Below are positions 1 to 7,712 of a DNA stretch of 56,926 nt, in pieces. Position numbers and translations under genes: made by a program. Position 1 is the first letter of the stretch; each line of letters begins with the position of its first letter. Origin of the DNA: Actinomycetes bacterium (GTDB taxonomy: Bacteria; Actinomycetota; Acidimicrobiia; Acidimicrobiales; Ilumatobacteraceae); contig JANXUF010000092.1 of NCBI GenBank assembly GCA_025356335.1, positions 1 through 56,926 of the forward strand, written 5' to 3'. The notes beneath the pieces are model-generated. The model had not been told where the DNA came from and ran no database searches. It saw nothing but the letters and a program-made list of their open reading frames with translations.

Positions 1-141
1 GAGATGGTGATGCCTGGCGACAACATCATGATCTCTGTGGAGTTGGGCAAGCCGATCGCCATGGACGAGGGTCTTCGTTTCGCGATTCGTGAAGGTGGCC
101 GCACTGTCGGCGCCGGCCGCGTCGTCAAGATCACCAAATAA
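1..141 (+). CDS. tuf: Elongation factor Tu, C-terminal 46 residues (partial)
   Basis: The window opens inside a reading frame that runs to TAA at 139-141. The visible residues contain [25 protein letters not shown] and end VVKITK, which is the conserved end of domain 3 of EF-Tu. EF-Tu is the GTPase that carries aminoacyl-tRNA to the ribosome. Fourteen bases separate it from rpsJ, the usual str/S10 junction. The GTPase domain lies outside the window. Identity is very secure; nothing can be said about the promoter. Confidence 0.97.
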   Translation, partial: EMVMPGDNIMISVELGKPIAMDEGLRFAIREGGRTVGAGRVVKITK

Positions 142-155
142 GGCTGGCTGACGAC

Positions 156-470
156 ATGGCACAATCAATCCGCATCCGCCTCAAGGCATTCGATCACGAG
201 ATCATCGACCAGTCGACTCGTAAGATCGTCGAGACCGTGACCCGCACGAGCGCCACGATCCGTGGCCCGATCCCGTTGCCGACCGACAAGCATCGCTTCA
301 CGGTCGTCCGCGGACCTCACGTCGACAAGGACTCGCGCGAGCACTTCGAGATGCGCGTCCACAAGCGCCTCATCGACATCGTCGACCCGAACCCGAAGAC
401 GATCGACAGCCTGCAGCGCATCGAGCTGCCGGCCGGCGTCGACATCGAGATCAAGATCCAAAACGGCTAG
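156..470 (+). CDS. rpsJ: 30S ribosomal protein S10
   Basis: This 104-residue protein matches S10 along its full length, with the usual start ([14 protein letters not shown]) and the conserved PIPLPT and [13 protein letters not shown] stretches. S10 is part of the 30S head and, with NusB, of antitermination complexes. ATG at 156 is the natural start, just after tuf. The oddity is downstream: instead of rplC and the rest of the S10 operon there is a strong hairpin and then a convergent non-ribosomal gene. Confidence 0.98.
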   Translation: MAQSIRIRLKAFDHEIIDQSTRKIVETVTRTSATIRGPIPLPTDKHRFTVVRGPHVDKDSREHFEMRVHKRLIDIVDPNPKTIDSLQRIELPAGVDIEIKIQNG

Positions 471-494
471 TTGTACTCGGCCTTGACACGGGAT

Positions 495-514
495 GAGGGG
501 GCTGACGCCCCCTC
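495..514 (+). terminator. Perfect 8-bp GC hairpin after rpsJ
   Basis: GAGGGGGC-TGAC-GCCCCCTC is a perfect 8-base-pair stem with a 4-base loop, 24 bases after the rpsJ stop and before the end of the convergent oxygenase gene. There is no U-tract, as is common for actinobacterial terminators. It probably ends the tuf-rpsJ transcript and may serve both directions. Confidence 0.65.
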
Positions 515-550
515 GAACTCCCCCGGCGAGGGCCTGCCAACTGAACTGCC

Positions 551-1405
551 CTACTTGCTGGTGAGGTCCTGGCTGCGGAGTTGGCGAATACGTTCCTGCA
601 GGAATTCGAAGGCGGTGCGACCGTCGGCGAGGATCACATCGTCTGCTGGGTGCAGGAACAACGGGACCGAGAGCCGTGACTTCGTCGCCGATTCGCCGAC
701 CGGGTTCGTCACACGGTGCGTCGTCGAGGGGTAATAGCCCCCACTGGCGAGTTGCAGCATGTCGCCAGAGTTGATCGCCAGGCTTCCGAAGTCCGTCGGT
801 ACGTCGTGCCAGTTACCGGCGAGATCCTTGACCTGCAGGCCAGGTTCGTTCGACGCCGGGAGCACGGTGATGAGGTTGATGTCCTCGTGCGCTGCGGCGC
901 GGATGGCGTTCGGTGGCTCGGTGCCGGTCAGCGGCGGATACCGAAGAATGCGCAGCAGCGATCGGGTACTGCCGTCGAGCATCGACGACAACGGGCGGGA
1001 GAAACCGGCGCTGACCTCCGGCGGTGTGTTCGCTTCGACCCAATCGAGCAACGTCCTGGCGACCAGACCGGCGTCGTGGTGCAGCCGAAGTGCCGCATCG
1101 CTGACCTCCGTCGGGTACTTGCCCCACGGATAGACGTGGAAGAACTCCTTGATGTCTTTGATGTTGTTGCCCTTTGCCGTCTCGCTGACATCCGGGGCGA
1201 AGTAGCCGTCCTGATCGCCGTCCTCATAGCGGTACGCGTATTTTGCGTCGCTTTCGAAGAACGTCAACCATTCCCCGTAGACTTCCTCGACGAGCGCCTG
1301 GCTCACCGGATGATTGGTGACCACGGCAAAGCCCGTTTCGCGCAACGAGCGGGTGAAGTCGTGCGGGGCGGACGGGGCGGTGAAATCAACGACAGCGACT
1401 TCCAT
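551..1405 (-). CDS. 2-oxoglutarate/Fe(II)-dependent oxygenase (isopenicillin N synthase-like fold)
   Basis: This 284-residue protein has the layout of the isopenicillin N synthase/2OG-Fe(II) oxygenase family: an N-terminal DIOX_N-like part (FTRSLRETGFAVVTNHPV), then the iron-binding HxD in AAHEDINLITVL, the distal histidine in STTHRVTNP and the 2OG-binding Arg in SRLSVPLF. It probably hydroxylates or desaturates a small molecule; the substrate cannot be told. A longer frame extends to 1615, but ATG at 1405 fits the family N-terminus and has a CAGAAT hexamer 6 bases upstream (1412-1417). It diverges from the small membrane protein at 1463. Confidence 0.85.
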   Translation of the reverse strand: MEVAVVDFTAPSAPHDFTRSLRETGFAVVTNHPVSQALVEEVYGEWLTFFESDAKYAYRYEDGDQDGYFAPDVSETAKGNNIKDIKEFFHVYPWGKYPTEVSDAALRLHHDAGLVARTLLDWVEANTPPEVSAGFSRPLSSMLDGSTRSLLRILRYPPLTGTEPPNAIRAAAHEDINLITVLPASNEPGLQVKDLAGNWHDVPTDFGSLAINSGDMLQLASGGYYPSTTHRVTNPVGESATKSRLSVPLFLHPADDVILADGRTAFEFLQERIRQLRSQDLTSK

Positions 1406-1462
1406 CGGACCATTCTGGCGCAAAACGTCGCACTTGTCCTCGGCGGCGGCGAGGATGGACGA

Positions 1463-1843
1463 GTGAGTCAACCTCGACCAGATGCCCGGGACACGAGCAG
1501 TCGGTTCACGAACCGTCTGCAATCGATGCCAAGTCGATCGAGTGGCCGGGCGGGCGCCTCCGGAACCGGCGCCGCTGCTGGTACGTCGGGTCGCATCGAC
1601 CCGGTGCGAGCCCAACGAGCGAAGATCGCCAAATGGACGCTGCTCGCCAACCGCGTCGGGTACCTGTTCTTCGGCGTGGCGATGGCGGTCTTCTTCATCG
1701 GTTTCGCCATGAAGTTCACCGGAGCGCTCGTGGCCATCGTGACCGGCTGCCTGATCGCCGGATCGATCCTCCTCGCCCCTGCACTGGTCATCGGGTACGG
1801 GATCAAGAAGGCCGAGCGGGAAGACGTAGCCAGAGGCCTCTGA
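1463..1843 (+). CDS. Small membrane protein, unknown function
   Basis: The 126-residue protein has a polar Gly/Ala/Ser-rich N-terminus followed by two predicted membrane helices (VGYLFFGVAMAVFFIGFAM, then LVAIVTGCLIAGSILLAPAL) and a short charged tail (KKAEREDVARGL). GTG at 1463 was chosen because GAGGA precedes it by 7 bases; ATG at 1526 would give 105 residues and keeps both helices, so the start is uncertain. No family is recognised. The frame is also open far upstream, but that part is antisense to the oxygenase and is not counted. Confidence 0.6.
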   Translation: MSQPRPDARDTSSRFTNRLQSMPSRSSGRAGASGTGAAAGTSGRIDPVRAQRAKIAKWTLLANRVGYLFFGVAMAVFFIGFAMKFTGALVAIVTGCLIAGSILLAPALVIGYGIKKAEREDVARGL

Positions 1844-1908
1844 CCTGCTCCGCGAGGCGCTCGCCGGCCTGCCTCCGGATGGTGTTCGGCGGCCAACTTA
1901 CTCGGCGG

Positions 1909-1914
1909 TAGCAT
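1909..1914 (+). promoter_or_regulatory. Leaderless-type -10 element of the TetR gene
   Basis: TAGCAT lies 9 bases before the ATG at 1924, so transcription would begin at or next to the start codon. No convincing -35 box is seen. Confidence 0.45.
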
Positions 1915-1923
1915 TGCGAGAAC

Positions 1924-2511
1924 ATGTCCGCACGACTCCCCGCACAAGAACGTCGTGATCAGATCATCGACGTCGCGCTCGCCGTTTTTGCCAATCAGGG
2001 GTTCTACGGGGCGTCGATGAACGACGTCGCAGACGCCGCCGGAGTGACCAAGCCGGTGCTCTATCAGCACTTCGGATCCAAACGCGAACTGTATCTGGCG
2101 CTGCTCGAAGACGTCGGGGCGCGTCTGATCACGGCGATCTCCAAGGCGGCGAGCGAATCGGCGAACGGCAAAGCGCAGACCGAGGACGGCTTCCTCGCCT
2201 ATTTCCGTTGGGTCCACGACAGCCGTGACGCCTTCAGCCTGTTGTTCGGCGGCGCGGCCAGACGGGACGAGGAATTCGCCGAAGCGGTCCGCCGTGTCGA
2301 GGACGCATCAGCCGAGGCGATCGCTCCACTGATCGCCGCCAATGTCAGCGCCGAACAGCAACGAACGATCGCCCACGCGCTCGTCGGTATGGCAGAGGGT
2401 GTCGCCAGGCGGCTCGTCGCCGATGAGCACACCTTCAATCCGGAGGCGACAGCCCGCTGGGTGAGCGACCTGGCATGGGCCGGCCTACGCGCCCTCGGGC
2501 GCGAACGCTGA
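1924..2511 (+). CDS. TetR-family transcriptional regulator
   Basis: The 195-residue protein has an N-terminal TetR helix-turn-helix over about residues 8-55 (RRDQIIDVALAVFANQGFYG, then AAGVTKPVLYQHFGSKREL). The C-terminal ligand domain is alpha-helical and not diagnostic. It stands alone, with the lnt operon ending convergently 89 bases downstream, so its targets cannot be inferred from neighbours; the small membrane protein just upstream is one candidate. No palindromic operator stands out at its own promoter. Confidence 0.92.
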   Translation: MSARLPAQERRDQIIDVALAVFANQGFYGASMNDVADAAGVTKPVLYQHFGSKRELYLALLEDVGARLITAISKAASESANGKAQTEDGFLAYFRWVHDSRDAFSLLFGGAARRDEEFAEAVRRVEDASAEAIAPLIAANVSAEQQRTIAHALVGMAEGVARRLVADEHTFNPEATARWVSDLAWAGLRALGRER

Positions 2512-2600
2512 CCAGACGATGCGTCCGCCGCAGTCCAGAGTTGTTGCGGCTCGCGAGTGTGCACATGGTGCGTTCGAACACGCAGTAGTCGCGTCCGGCG

Positions 2601-4250
2601 CTATACGCGGTCCGGCACCGGCTCGGGCGGGCGCACTGGTCGAGAGCGCCGTCTGGGCCGATCGAGCCAGACGCTGAGCATGAGGGTGACGAAGACGAGC
2701 AGCACCCACGGCTTGTCGCCGATACGGACGGCAAGCGTTTCGCCGCGGCGCAGGGCGACCTCCTGTTGGCGGACGGCGGCCTCGCTGACGCTCGTGCGCT
2801 GGATGACATCGCCGTCCGGTGAGATGAAGGCGCTGAATCCCGTCGGAGCGGTCTGCACCACCCAGCGGTCCGTTTCGATCGCCCGCAGCCGTGACGAAGC
2901 GACCTGTTGGCTCTGCAGGATCGTCCACGTGTAGCTCGAACCGTTCGTCGGGTTGATGAGCAGTTCGCCGCCGTGCTTGACGCCGTCGCGTGCGCGCCCT
3001 GCGAAGAACACCTCCCACGAAATGACGACGGCGACCCTGCCGACCGGGGTATCCAGATACGCCGGTCCGGTTCCGGCAACTGCATCGCGTGGGATTGCCT
3101 CGAGTGGAGCGCCGAGCGATTCGAGGAGTCCGCGCATCGGGACGTATTCGCCGAACGGGACCCGGCGAACCTTGTCGTAGCGGCCGCCGATCGAGCCGTC
3201 CGGCAGCACGACGACCTGGGCATTGAGGAAGTGCTTGCCGTCGCCGGTGTCCTCGGTGACGCCGACGAGCAGCGGGGCGTTCAGTCGCCTGGCCTCGGCC
3301 GCGACCTCGGTTCGCTCGACGCTTGTTGCGAAGTCGGCGACGTTGATCACATTCTCCGGCCAGATCACGAGGTCGGGCCCCGGCTGCAGCGTGTCCGTCG
3401 CTGCGAGGTGGCGTTCGACGACGAGCCGTGGGTTGGTGTCGATGGCGTGGGTCCCCTGCGGACCACCGCCCTGCACGAAGGCAACGCGGATTGTCTTGCC
3501 GGTCGAGTGCACCATGCGGATGCTCCCCACCCCGATCAGACCGGTCGTGAGGACGGCTGCGACGAGTGCCGGCAGCAGCGAGGCGATGACCGCAGCGGGT
3601 GTGTTCGTTGCCGCCTGATCGGTGCCGTGCAACGAACGCACGATGGTAGTGACGACGGCGAGGAGGGCTTGGGCGGCGAGCATCGTCACGAACGTCATGA
3701 GCAGCGGTCCGCCGACGCGGGCGACCGGTGCCAAGGGGCCGGGAACCTGACTGATCGCCAGGCTGGCGAGGGGCACACCGCCGAACGGAAAGCAGAATCG
3801 CAAGGCCTCGGCGAGCGTGAACGCTGCCGGCAACCCGAGCCAGCGCCAACGGCCGAACGGCGCGATCGCAGCGGCGGCGCCGTGGACGACGGCGAAGATG
3901 GCGACGGCGATCACGTAGCCGGGAGGTGTGAGGAACCACATCCAGGCCATCCCCGGCCCGAGCCATCCGAGCGTGAAGAGGAACCCGCGTGACCAACGTG
4001 TGCGCCACGAACCCGGTCGGAGAAGTGACGAGTAGATCGCCAGACCGATGAAGGCGAGCGGCCACCAACCCCATGGTGGAAGCGAGAAACCGACGAGCGC
4101 GCCAGCGGCGACCGAAGCAACTCCTGCACGCCAGGAGCGGCGGGGTCGTGCGGTCGCCGCCGGTGCGGTTGCCTCGGCCTCGACCTGTGTCTCGGCTGTC
4201 GTCACGCCGAACAACCCACGGGCGCCATCCTTACGCGTCGGCGAGCTCAT
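2601..4250 (-). CDS. lnt: Apolipoprotein N-acyltransferase homologue with Ser at the catalytic Cys position
   Basis: The 549-residue protein has several N-terminal membrane helices and a C-terminal nitrilase domain, the Lnt layout. Lnt adds the third acyl chain to lipoproteins on the outer face of the inner membrane. The catalytic Glu (LVIWPENV) and Lys (YDKVRRVPFGEYVP) are present, and INPTNGSSYTW and SRLRAIETDR fit the family. However, the segment aligned with the E. coli I-C387-Y-E motif reads VVISWEVFF: residue 411 is Ser (TCG, 3018-3020). ATG at 4250 was chosen; it overlaps the hemG end by 20 bases, so the gene is probably coupled to the haem operon. An upstream ATG at 4322 lies deep inside hemG. 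Confidence 0.85.
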   Translation of the reverse strand: MSSPTRKDGARGLFGVTTAETQVEAEATAPAATARPRRSWRAGVASVAAGALVGFSLPPWGWWPLAFIGLAIYSSLLRPGSWRTRWSRGFLFTLGWLGPGMAWMWFLTPPGYVIAVAIFAVVHGAAAAIAPFGRWRWLGLPAAFTLAEALRFCFPFGGVPLASLAISQVPGPLAPVARVGGPLLMTFVTMLAAQALLAVVTTIVRSLHGTDQAATNTPAAVIASLLPALVAAVLTTGLIGVGSIRMVHSTGKTIRVAFVQGGGPQGTHAIDTNPRLVVERHLAATDTLQPGPDLVIWPENVINVADFATSVERTEVAAEARRLNAPLLVGVTEDTGDGKHFLNAQVVVLPDGSIGGRYDKVRRVPFGEYVPMRGLLESLGAPLEAIPRDAVAGTGPAYLDTPVGRVAVVISWEVFFAGRARDGVKHGGELLINPTNGSSYTWTILQSQQVASSRLRAIETDRWVVQTAPTGFSAFISPDGDVIQRTSVSEAAVRQQEVALRRGETLAVRIGDKPWVLLVFVTLMLSVWLDRPRRRSRPVRPPEPVPDRV

Positions 4251-5628
4251 GTAGCAGCGCGTTCGCCGACTCCCGGCCCTGACGGATGCACGCCGGTATC
4301 CCGATTCCCCGGTAGGCAGCACCGGTCACACGCAGACGCGGTACGGCGGACACCTTCGACTCGATGTCGGCGATCAGATCGAGGTGGTGAGGCTGGTACT
4401 GCGGGAAGGCCCGTTCCCAACGAGAGATCCGTTCCGCGACGGGCGTGATCGCCGTCCCGATGTGCGTGGAGACCTCGTCGACGGCAGTTTTCAGCAACTC
4501 GTCGTCGTCCATCGCCAGCGGGGCAGCGTTGCCATGACGTCCGAGCGAGACCCGCAGCAGTTCTGTCGAAGCGAAGTCGGCGCCGCCGGCGCCGTGATCG
4601 GTGCGCTGCCAGTGGGCCCACTTGCGAGAACCGAAGGACACCGCCGTGACGTGGCGTTGAGCGGGCTTGGGGACGAGGTACCCGCTGCCGTGCGGAACGG
4701 AGGCGAGATCGCTGCTCGGGATGGCGAGCGTGACCATCACGACGCCGGCATAGTCGATCGATCCCAACGGCGCAGCGGCATCCGGCCCTATTCGCCGGAG
4801 CAGTCGGGCGGCGTCGAACGCCGGCGTCGTCACGATCACGCCGTCGAAGTGCTCACCGTCGATCCGGTAGCCCGCTGACGAACCGTCGCCAGGTTCGATC
4901 AGATCGACCGCCGCCGACCCACGCAGTTCGACGCCGCGGGCGGGCAGCGCGGCGACCAACGCGTCGATCAACGCACCGGTTCCGGCCGTCGGTGCGTAGA
5001 AGATCGGGCCGGGTGCCGGCGCAGGTGCGTTGCGCAGCCCGAGGAGCATGCTGCGTTTCGTCGTCGCGACATCGACGAGTTGTGGCACCGCGGCGCGCAG
5101 CGAGAGGTCGTCAGCGTCGCCGGCATTGATCCCACCGACGAGCGGATCGACGAGCCGTTCGGCGACTTCGACGCCGAAGCGATCGCGAATCGCACGCCCG
5201 AGAGAGTCGTGCGCCGTCGACCGCTTCGGTAGGACGAGGTCGAGTCCGGCGCGTGCCTTACCGCGCCATGTCAGCAGGTCCGACCTGAGCAGTCCTCCCA
5301 TGCCCTTCGGCACGCCGAGCATCAGCCCGGTCGGGATCGGATGGAGCACGCCGCCGAGGGCGACGAAGGCGGAACCGCTCGATGGCGACGTCAGCGAGTC
5401 GGCGAGGCCCAACTCTGTGGCGAGTTGCAGCCCCCATGGCACTCGGGCGAGGAAGGCGTCTGCCGCCTCGTCGATCGCCGGTCTGCCGGCGAACGGGGTG
5501 GTGCGGATCTTGCCACCCCACCCGGCGTCGCGCTCGAGGACGACAACATTCACGCCGGCATGCGAGGAGAGCTCCCACGCTGCAGACAGGCCGGCGATAC
5601 CTCCGCCGATGACGGCGATCCGCGGCAT
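4231..5628 (-). CDS. hemG: Protoporphyrinogen/coproporphyrinogen oxidase, HemY type
   Basis: The 465-residue flavoprotein starts MPRIAVIGGGIAGLSAAWEL, a GxGxxG FAD-binding fold, and has the amine-oxidase-like layout of HemY/CgoX, ending with the FAD-contacting TGAAYRGIGIPACI segment. In actinobacteria this oxygen-dependent enzyme turns coproporphyrinogen III into coproporphyrin III. ATG at 5628 lies 2 bases beyond the hemH stop, with AGGA inside the hemH end as ribosome site. The neighbours hemE and hemH make the role secure. The symbol hemY or cgoX is also used. Confidence 0.93.
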   Translation of the reverse strand: MPRIAVIGGGIAGLSAAWELSSHAGVNVVVLERDAGWGGKIRTTPFAGRPAIDEAADAFLARVPWGLQLATELGLADSLTSPSSGSAFVALGGVLHPIPTGLMLGVPKGMGGLLRSDLLTWRGKARAGLDLVLPKRSTAHDSLGRAIRDRFGVEVAERLVDPLVGGINAGDADDLSLRAAVPQLVDVATTKRSMLLGLRNAPAPAPGPIFYAPTAGTGALIDALVAALPARGVELRGSAAVDLIEPGDGSSAGYRIDGEHFDGVIVTTPAFDAARLLRRIGPDAAAPLGSIDYAGVVMVTLAIPSSDLASVPHGSGYLVPKPAQRHVTAVSFGSRKWAHWQRTDHGAGGADFASTELLRVSLGRHGNAAPLAMDDDELLKTAVDEVSTHIGTAITPVAERISRWERAFPQYQPHHLDLIADIESKVSAVPRLRVTGAAYRGIGIPACIRQGRESANALLHELADA

Positions 5629-5630
5629 CG

Positions 5631-6575
5631 TCAATCCTGGTCTGTGGCAGCGGGGGCTGCGTTCAAAACCCTGCTTGCCAGTGCTCCGATCACAGCCGGA
5701 TCGTCGTTGACGCAGGCGGTCCTCGCAAAGCCGAGACCCAACCGTGCAGCTCGTTGCGACGCCTCGATATCGAGGTCGTAGAGCACTTCGAGGTGGTCGG
5801 CTACGAACCCACAGGCACAGACGATCAATGCGCTGGAGTCTTCGGCAGCACCGAGGTCGTCGACGACGGTGAGGATGTCGGGACCGAGCCACGGTTCCGG
5901 CGTCCGGCCGGCCGATTGCCAGGCGGTACTCCATGTGCTCCACGGCGACAGGCCGATCCTGTCGGCGACGGCCTGGGCGGTCGAGCGGACCTCCGACGGA
6001 TACGGGTCGTTGTCCTGGACGATTCGCCGCGGCAGCGAATGAGCGGTGAACACGACCTTGGTGCTCTCGGGCATGGCCGACAATTTTGCTGCCAGATCGT
6101 TGGCGAGGAAGTCGATGAACGCCGGTTCGGTCGCCCAACTCTCGACAACGAAGACGGGGATGCCGGTCGGCTCAGCGGCGGCGCGGGCACGATCGAGGTA
6201 CTGCCCGACGGAGAAGCCGGAATAGTGCGGAGCGAGCACGAGGCAGACGATCGATCCGTAGCCGGCGTCGGCGATGGTGGTGACGGCGGTCTCGATCTTC
6301 GGCGCTGCATGCTTGAACCCGAGGATGACGTCGAACCGTCCTGGCGCCAGCTCCTCCAGCGAATTGGCCAGACGCAACCGCTGTGCTTCTGTGCGTTCGT
6401 TGAGCGGGGAGATGCCGCCGATGGCGTCGTAGCGACGGACCAGATCGGCGAGCTGTTCCGGTGTCGGTGGGCGGCCACGCCGGATGTCGATGTAATACGG
6501 CTCGATTTCCTCAGGCGTCCGTGGTGTGCCGTAGGCCATCAGCAGGACAGCGACGCGTGATGTGTTTGCGCTCAC
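5631..6575 (-). CDS. hemH: Ferrochelatase (coproporphyrin ferrochelatase type)
   Basis: The 314-residue protein shows the ferrochelatase hallmarks: LLMAYGTP at the N-terminus, LAPHYSGFSVGQY, the metal-binding VVFTAHSLPRRI and VCACGFVADHLEVLYDLDIE near the end. It inserts Fe(II) into the porphyrin, coproporphyrin III in the actinobacterial route. GTG at 6575 overlaps the hemE stop (GTGA), showing translational coupling; the next Met (LLMAYG) is too far in. Whether the Cys residues near the end hold a [2Fe-2S] cluster, as in some actinobacterial homologues, cannot be settled from sequence. Confidence 0.94.
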   Translation of the reverse strand: MSANTSRVAVLLMAYGTPRTPEEIEPYYIDIRRGRPPTPEQLADLVRRYDAIGGISPLNERTEAQRLRLANSLEELAPGRFDVILGFKHAAPKIETAVTTIADAGYGSIVCLVLAPHYSGFSVGQYLDRARAAAEPTGIPVFVVESWATEPAFIDFLANDLAAKLSAMPESTKVVFTAHSLPRRIVQDNDPYPSEVRSTAQAVADRIGLSPWSTWSTAWQSAGRTPEPWLGPDILTVVDDLGAAEDSSALIVCACGFVADHLEVLYDLDIEASQRAARLGLGFARTACVNDDPAVIGALASRVLNAAPAATDQD

Positions 6576-7624
6576 CGTTTCGTCGTCTCGTGGACGTAGG
6601 CGACGAGTTGTTCGAGAACACCGGGGTCGATGTCCGGTGTCACCCCGTGGCCGAGGTTGAAGACATGGGCGCGATGGCCCGCATTGGCGGCGAGTACGGC
6701 GTCCGTTGCCGACCTGGTGACATCCCACCCGGCGAGTACCAGTGTCGGGTCGAGATTGCCCTGTACAGCGGTGTCGGCGCCGAGTCGCTTGCGGGCCTCG
6801 TCGATCGGGGTGCGCCAGTCGAGCCCGATGACGCGATGCGGCGACGTGCGCTGCGCTGCGTACATCGATTCGAGCAGGTGGTCGCAGCCGACGCCGAAGT
6901 GGATCGCAGGAGCGTCCGGATAACTGGCGGCCAACTCGGTGAAGACGCGCTCGGAATGCGGGAGCACGAACGTCTCGTAGTCGGCCCGGCTGAGAGCGCC
7001 GGCCCACGAATCGAACAGTTGGTACGCAGCAGCGCCGGCCGCGAGCTGCGAGCTGATACTGGCGATGGCGTGCGAGGCCAGCCGGTCGAGCAACTCGTGC
7101 CACGTTGGCGGATCGGTGTGCATCAGTGCCTTGGCGTGTTCGTAGGTGCGTGACGGCCGCCCCTCGATGACATAACTGCCGACGGTGAACGGGGCGCCGG
7201 CGAAGGCGATCAGCGGGACGTCCAACTCGGCGACGAGCATCTTGATCGTTTCGGCGACATACGGAGCGTCGAGATCTGGTTCGAAGGGGCGGACCCGCTG
7301 CAGGTCGGCAGGGCTGCGGAACGGATTGGCGGCGACCGGACCGGTGCCGGGGGCGACGTCCATCCCGAAGCCGATGGCATGGATCGGGACGACGATGTCG
7401 CTGTAGAGCACGGCGGCGTCCACGCCGTAACGGCGGACCGGTTGCAGCGTGATCTCGGCCGACAGCTCCGGGTCCTTGATGGCCTCGAGGATGCTGCCGT
7501 GCCCGCGAATGGCCCGATATTCTGGCAGGCTGCGGCCCGCCTGGCGCATCATCCAAATCGGTGTATGCGCCGCCCGCTCGCCCCGACACGCCGCTAAAAA
7601 CGCTGATACACCCTCGAAACCCAT
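6572..7624 (-). CDS. hemE: Uroporphyrinogen decarboxylase
   Basis: The 350-residue protein has the conserved UROD N-terminal motif TPIWMMRQAGRSLPEYR with active-site Arg residues, VLYSDIVVPIHAIG with the catalytic Asp, and FNLGHGVTP near the end. It decarboxylates uroporphyrinogen III to coproporphyrinogen III. It is the first gene of hemE-hemH-hemG-lnt. ATG at 7624 is preceded by TAGCGT at 9 bases, so the operon probably starts as a nearly leaderless transcript. Neither hemQ/chdC nor the early haem genes are in the window. Confidence 0.96.
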   Translation of the reverse strand: MGFEGVSAFLAACRGERAAHTPIWMMRQAGRSLPEYRAIRGHGSILEAIKDPELSAEITLQPVRRYGVDAAVLYSDIVVPIHAIGFGMDVAPGTGPVAANPFRSPADLQRVRPFEPDLDAPYVAETIKMLVAELDVPLIAFAGAPFTVGSYVIEGRPSRTYEHAKALMHTDPPTWHELLDRLASHAIASISSQLAAGAAAYQLFDSWAGALSRADYETFVLPHSERVFTELAASYPDAPAIHFGVGCDHLLESMYAAQRTSPHRVIGLDWRTPIDEARKRLGADTAVQGNLDPTLVLAGWDVTRSATDAVLAANAGHRAHVFNLGHGVTPDIDPGVLEQLVAYVHETTKR

Positions 7625-7633
7625 GAGCCGATC

Positions 7634-7639
7634 ACGCTA
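7634..7639 (-). promoter_or_regulatory. Leaderless-type -10 element of the hem operon
   Basis: TAGCGT (read on minus) lies 9 bases before the hemE ATG at 7624. No clear -35. Confidence 0.45.
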
Positions 7640-7712
7640 TCCGGCGCCTTTCCGATCTCTCGAACATGTCGCCGCAAACGCATCCCTCGACAACTCCGGC
7701 AGGCGCCTGGCG

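Noticed and set aside
716..1462. Upstream extension of the small membrane protein frame
   Set aside because: It lies wholly antisense to the 2OG oxygenase and shows no domain; the true start is near 1463 or 1526.
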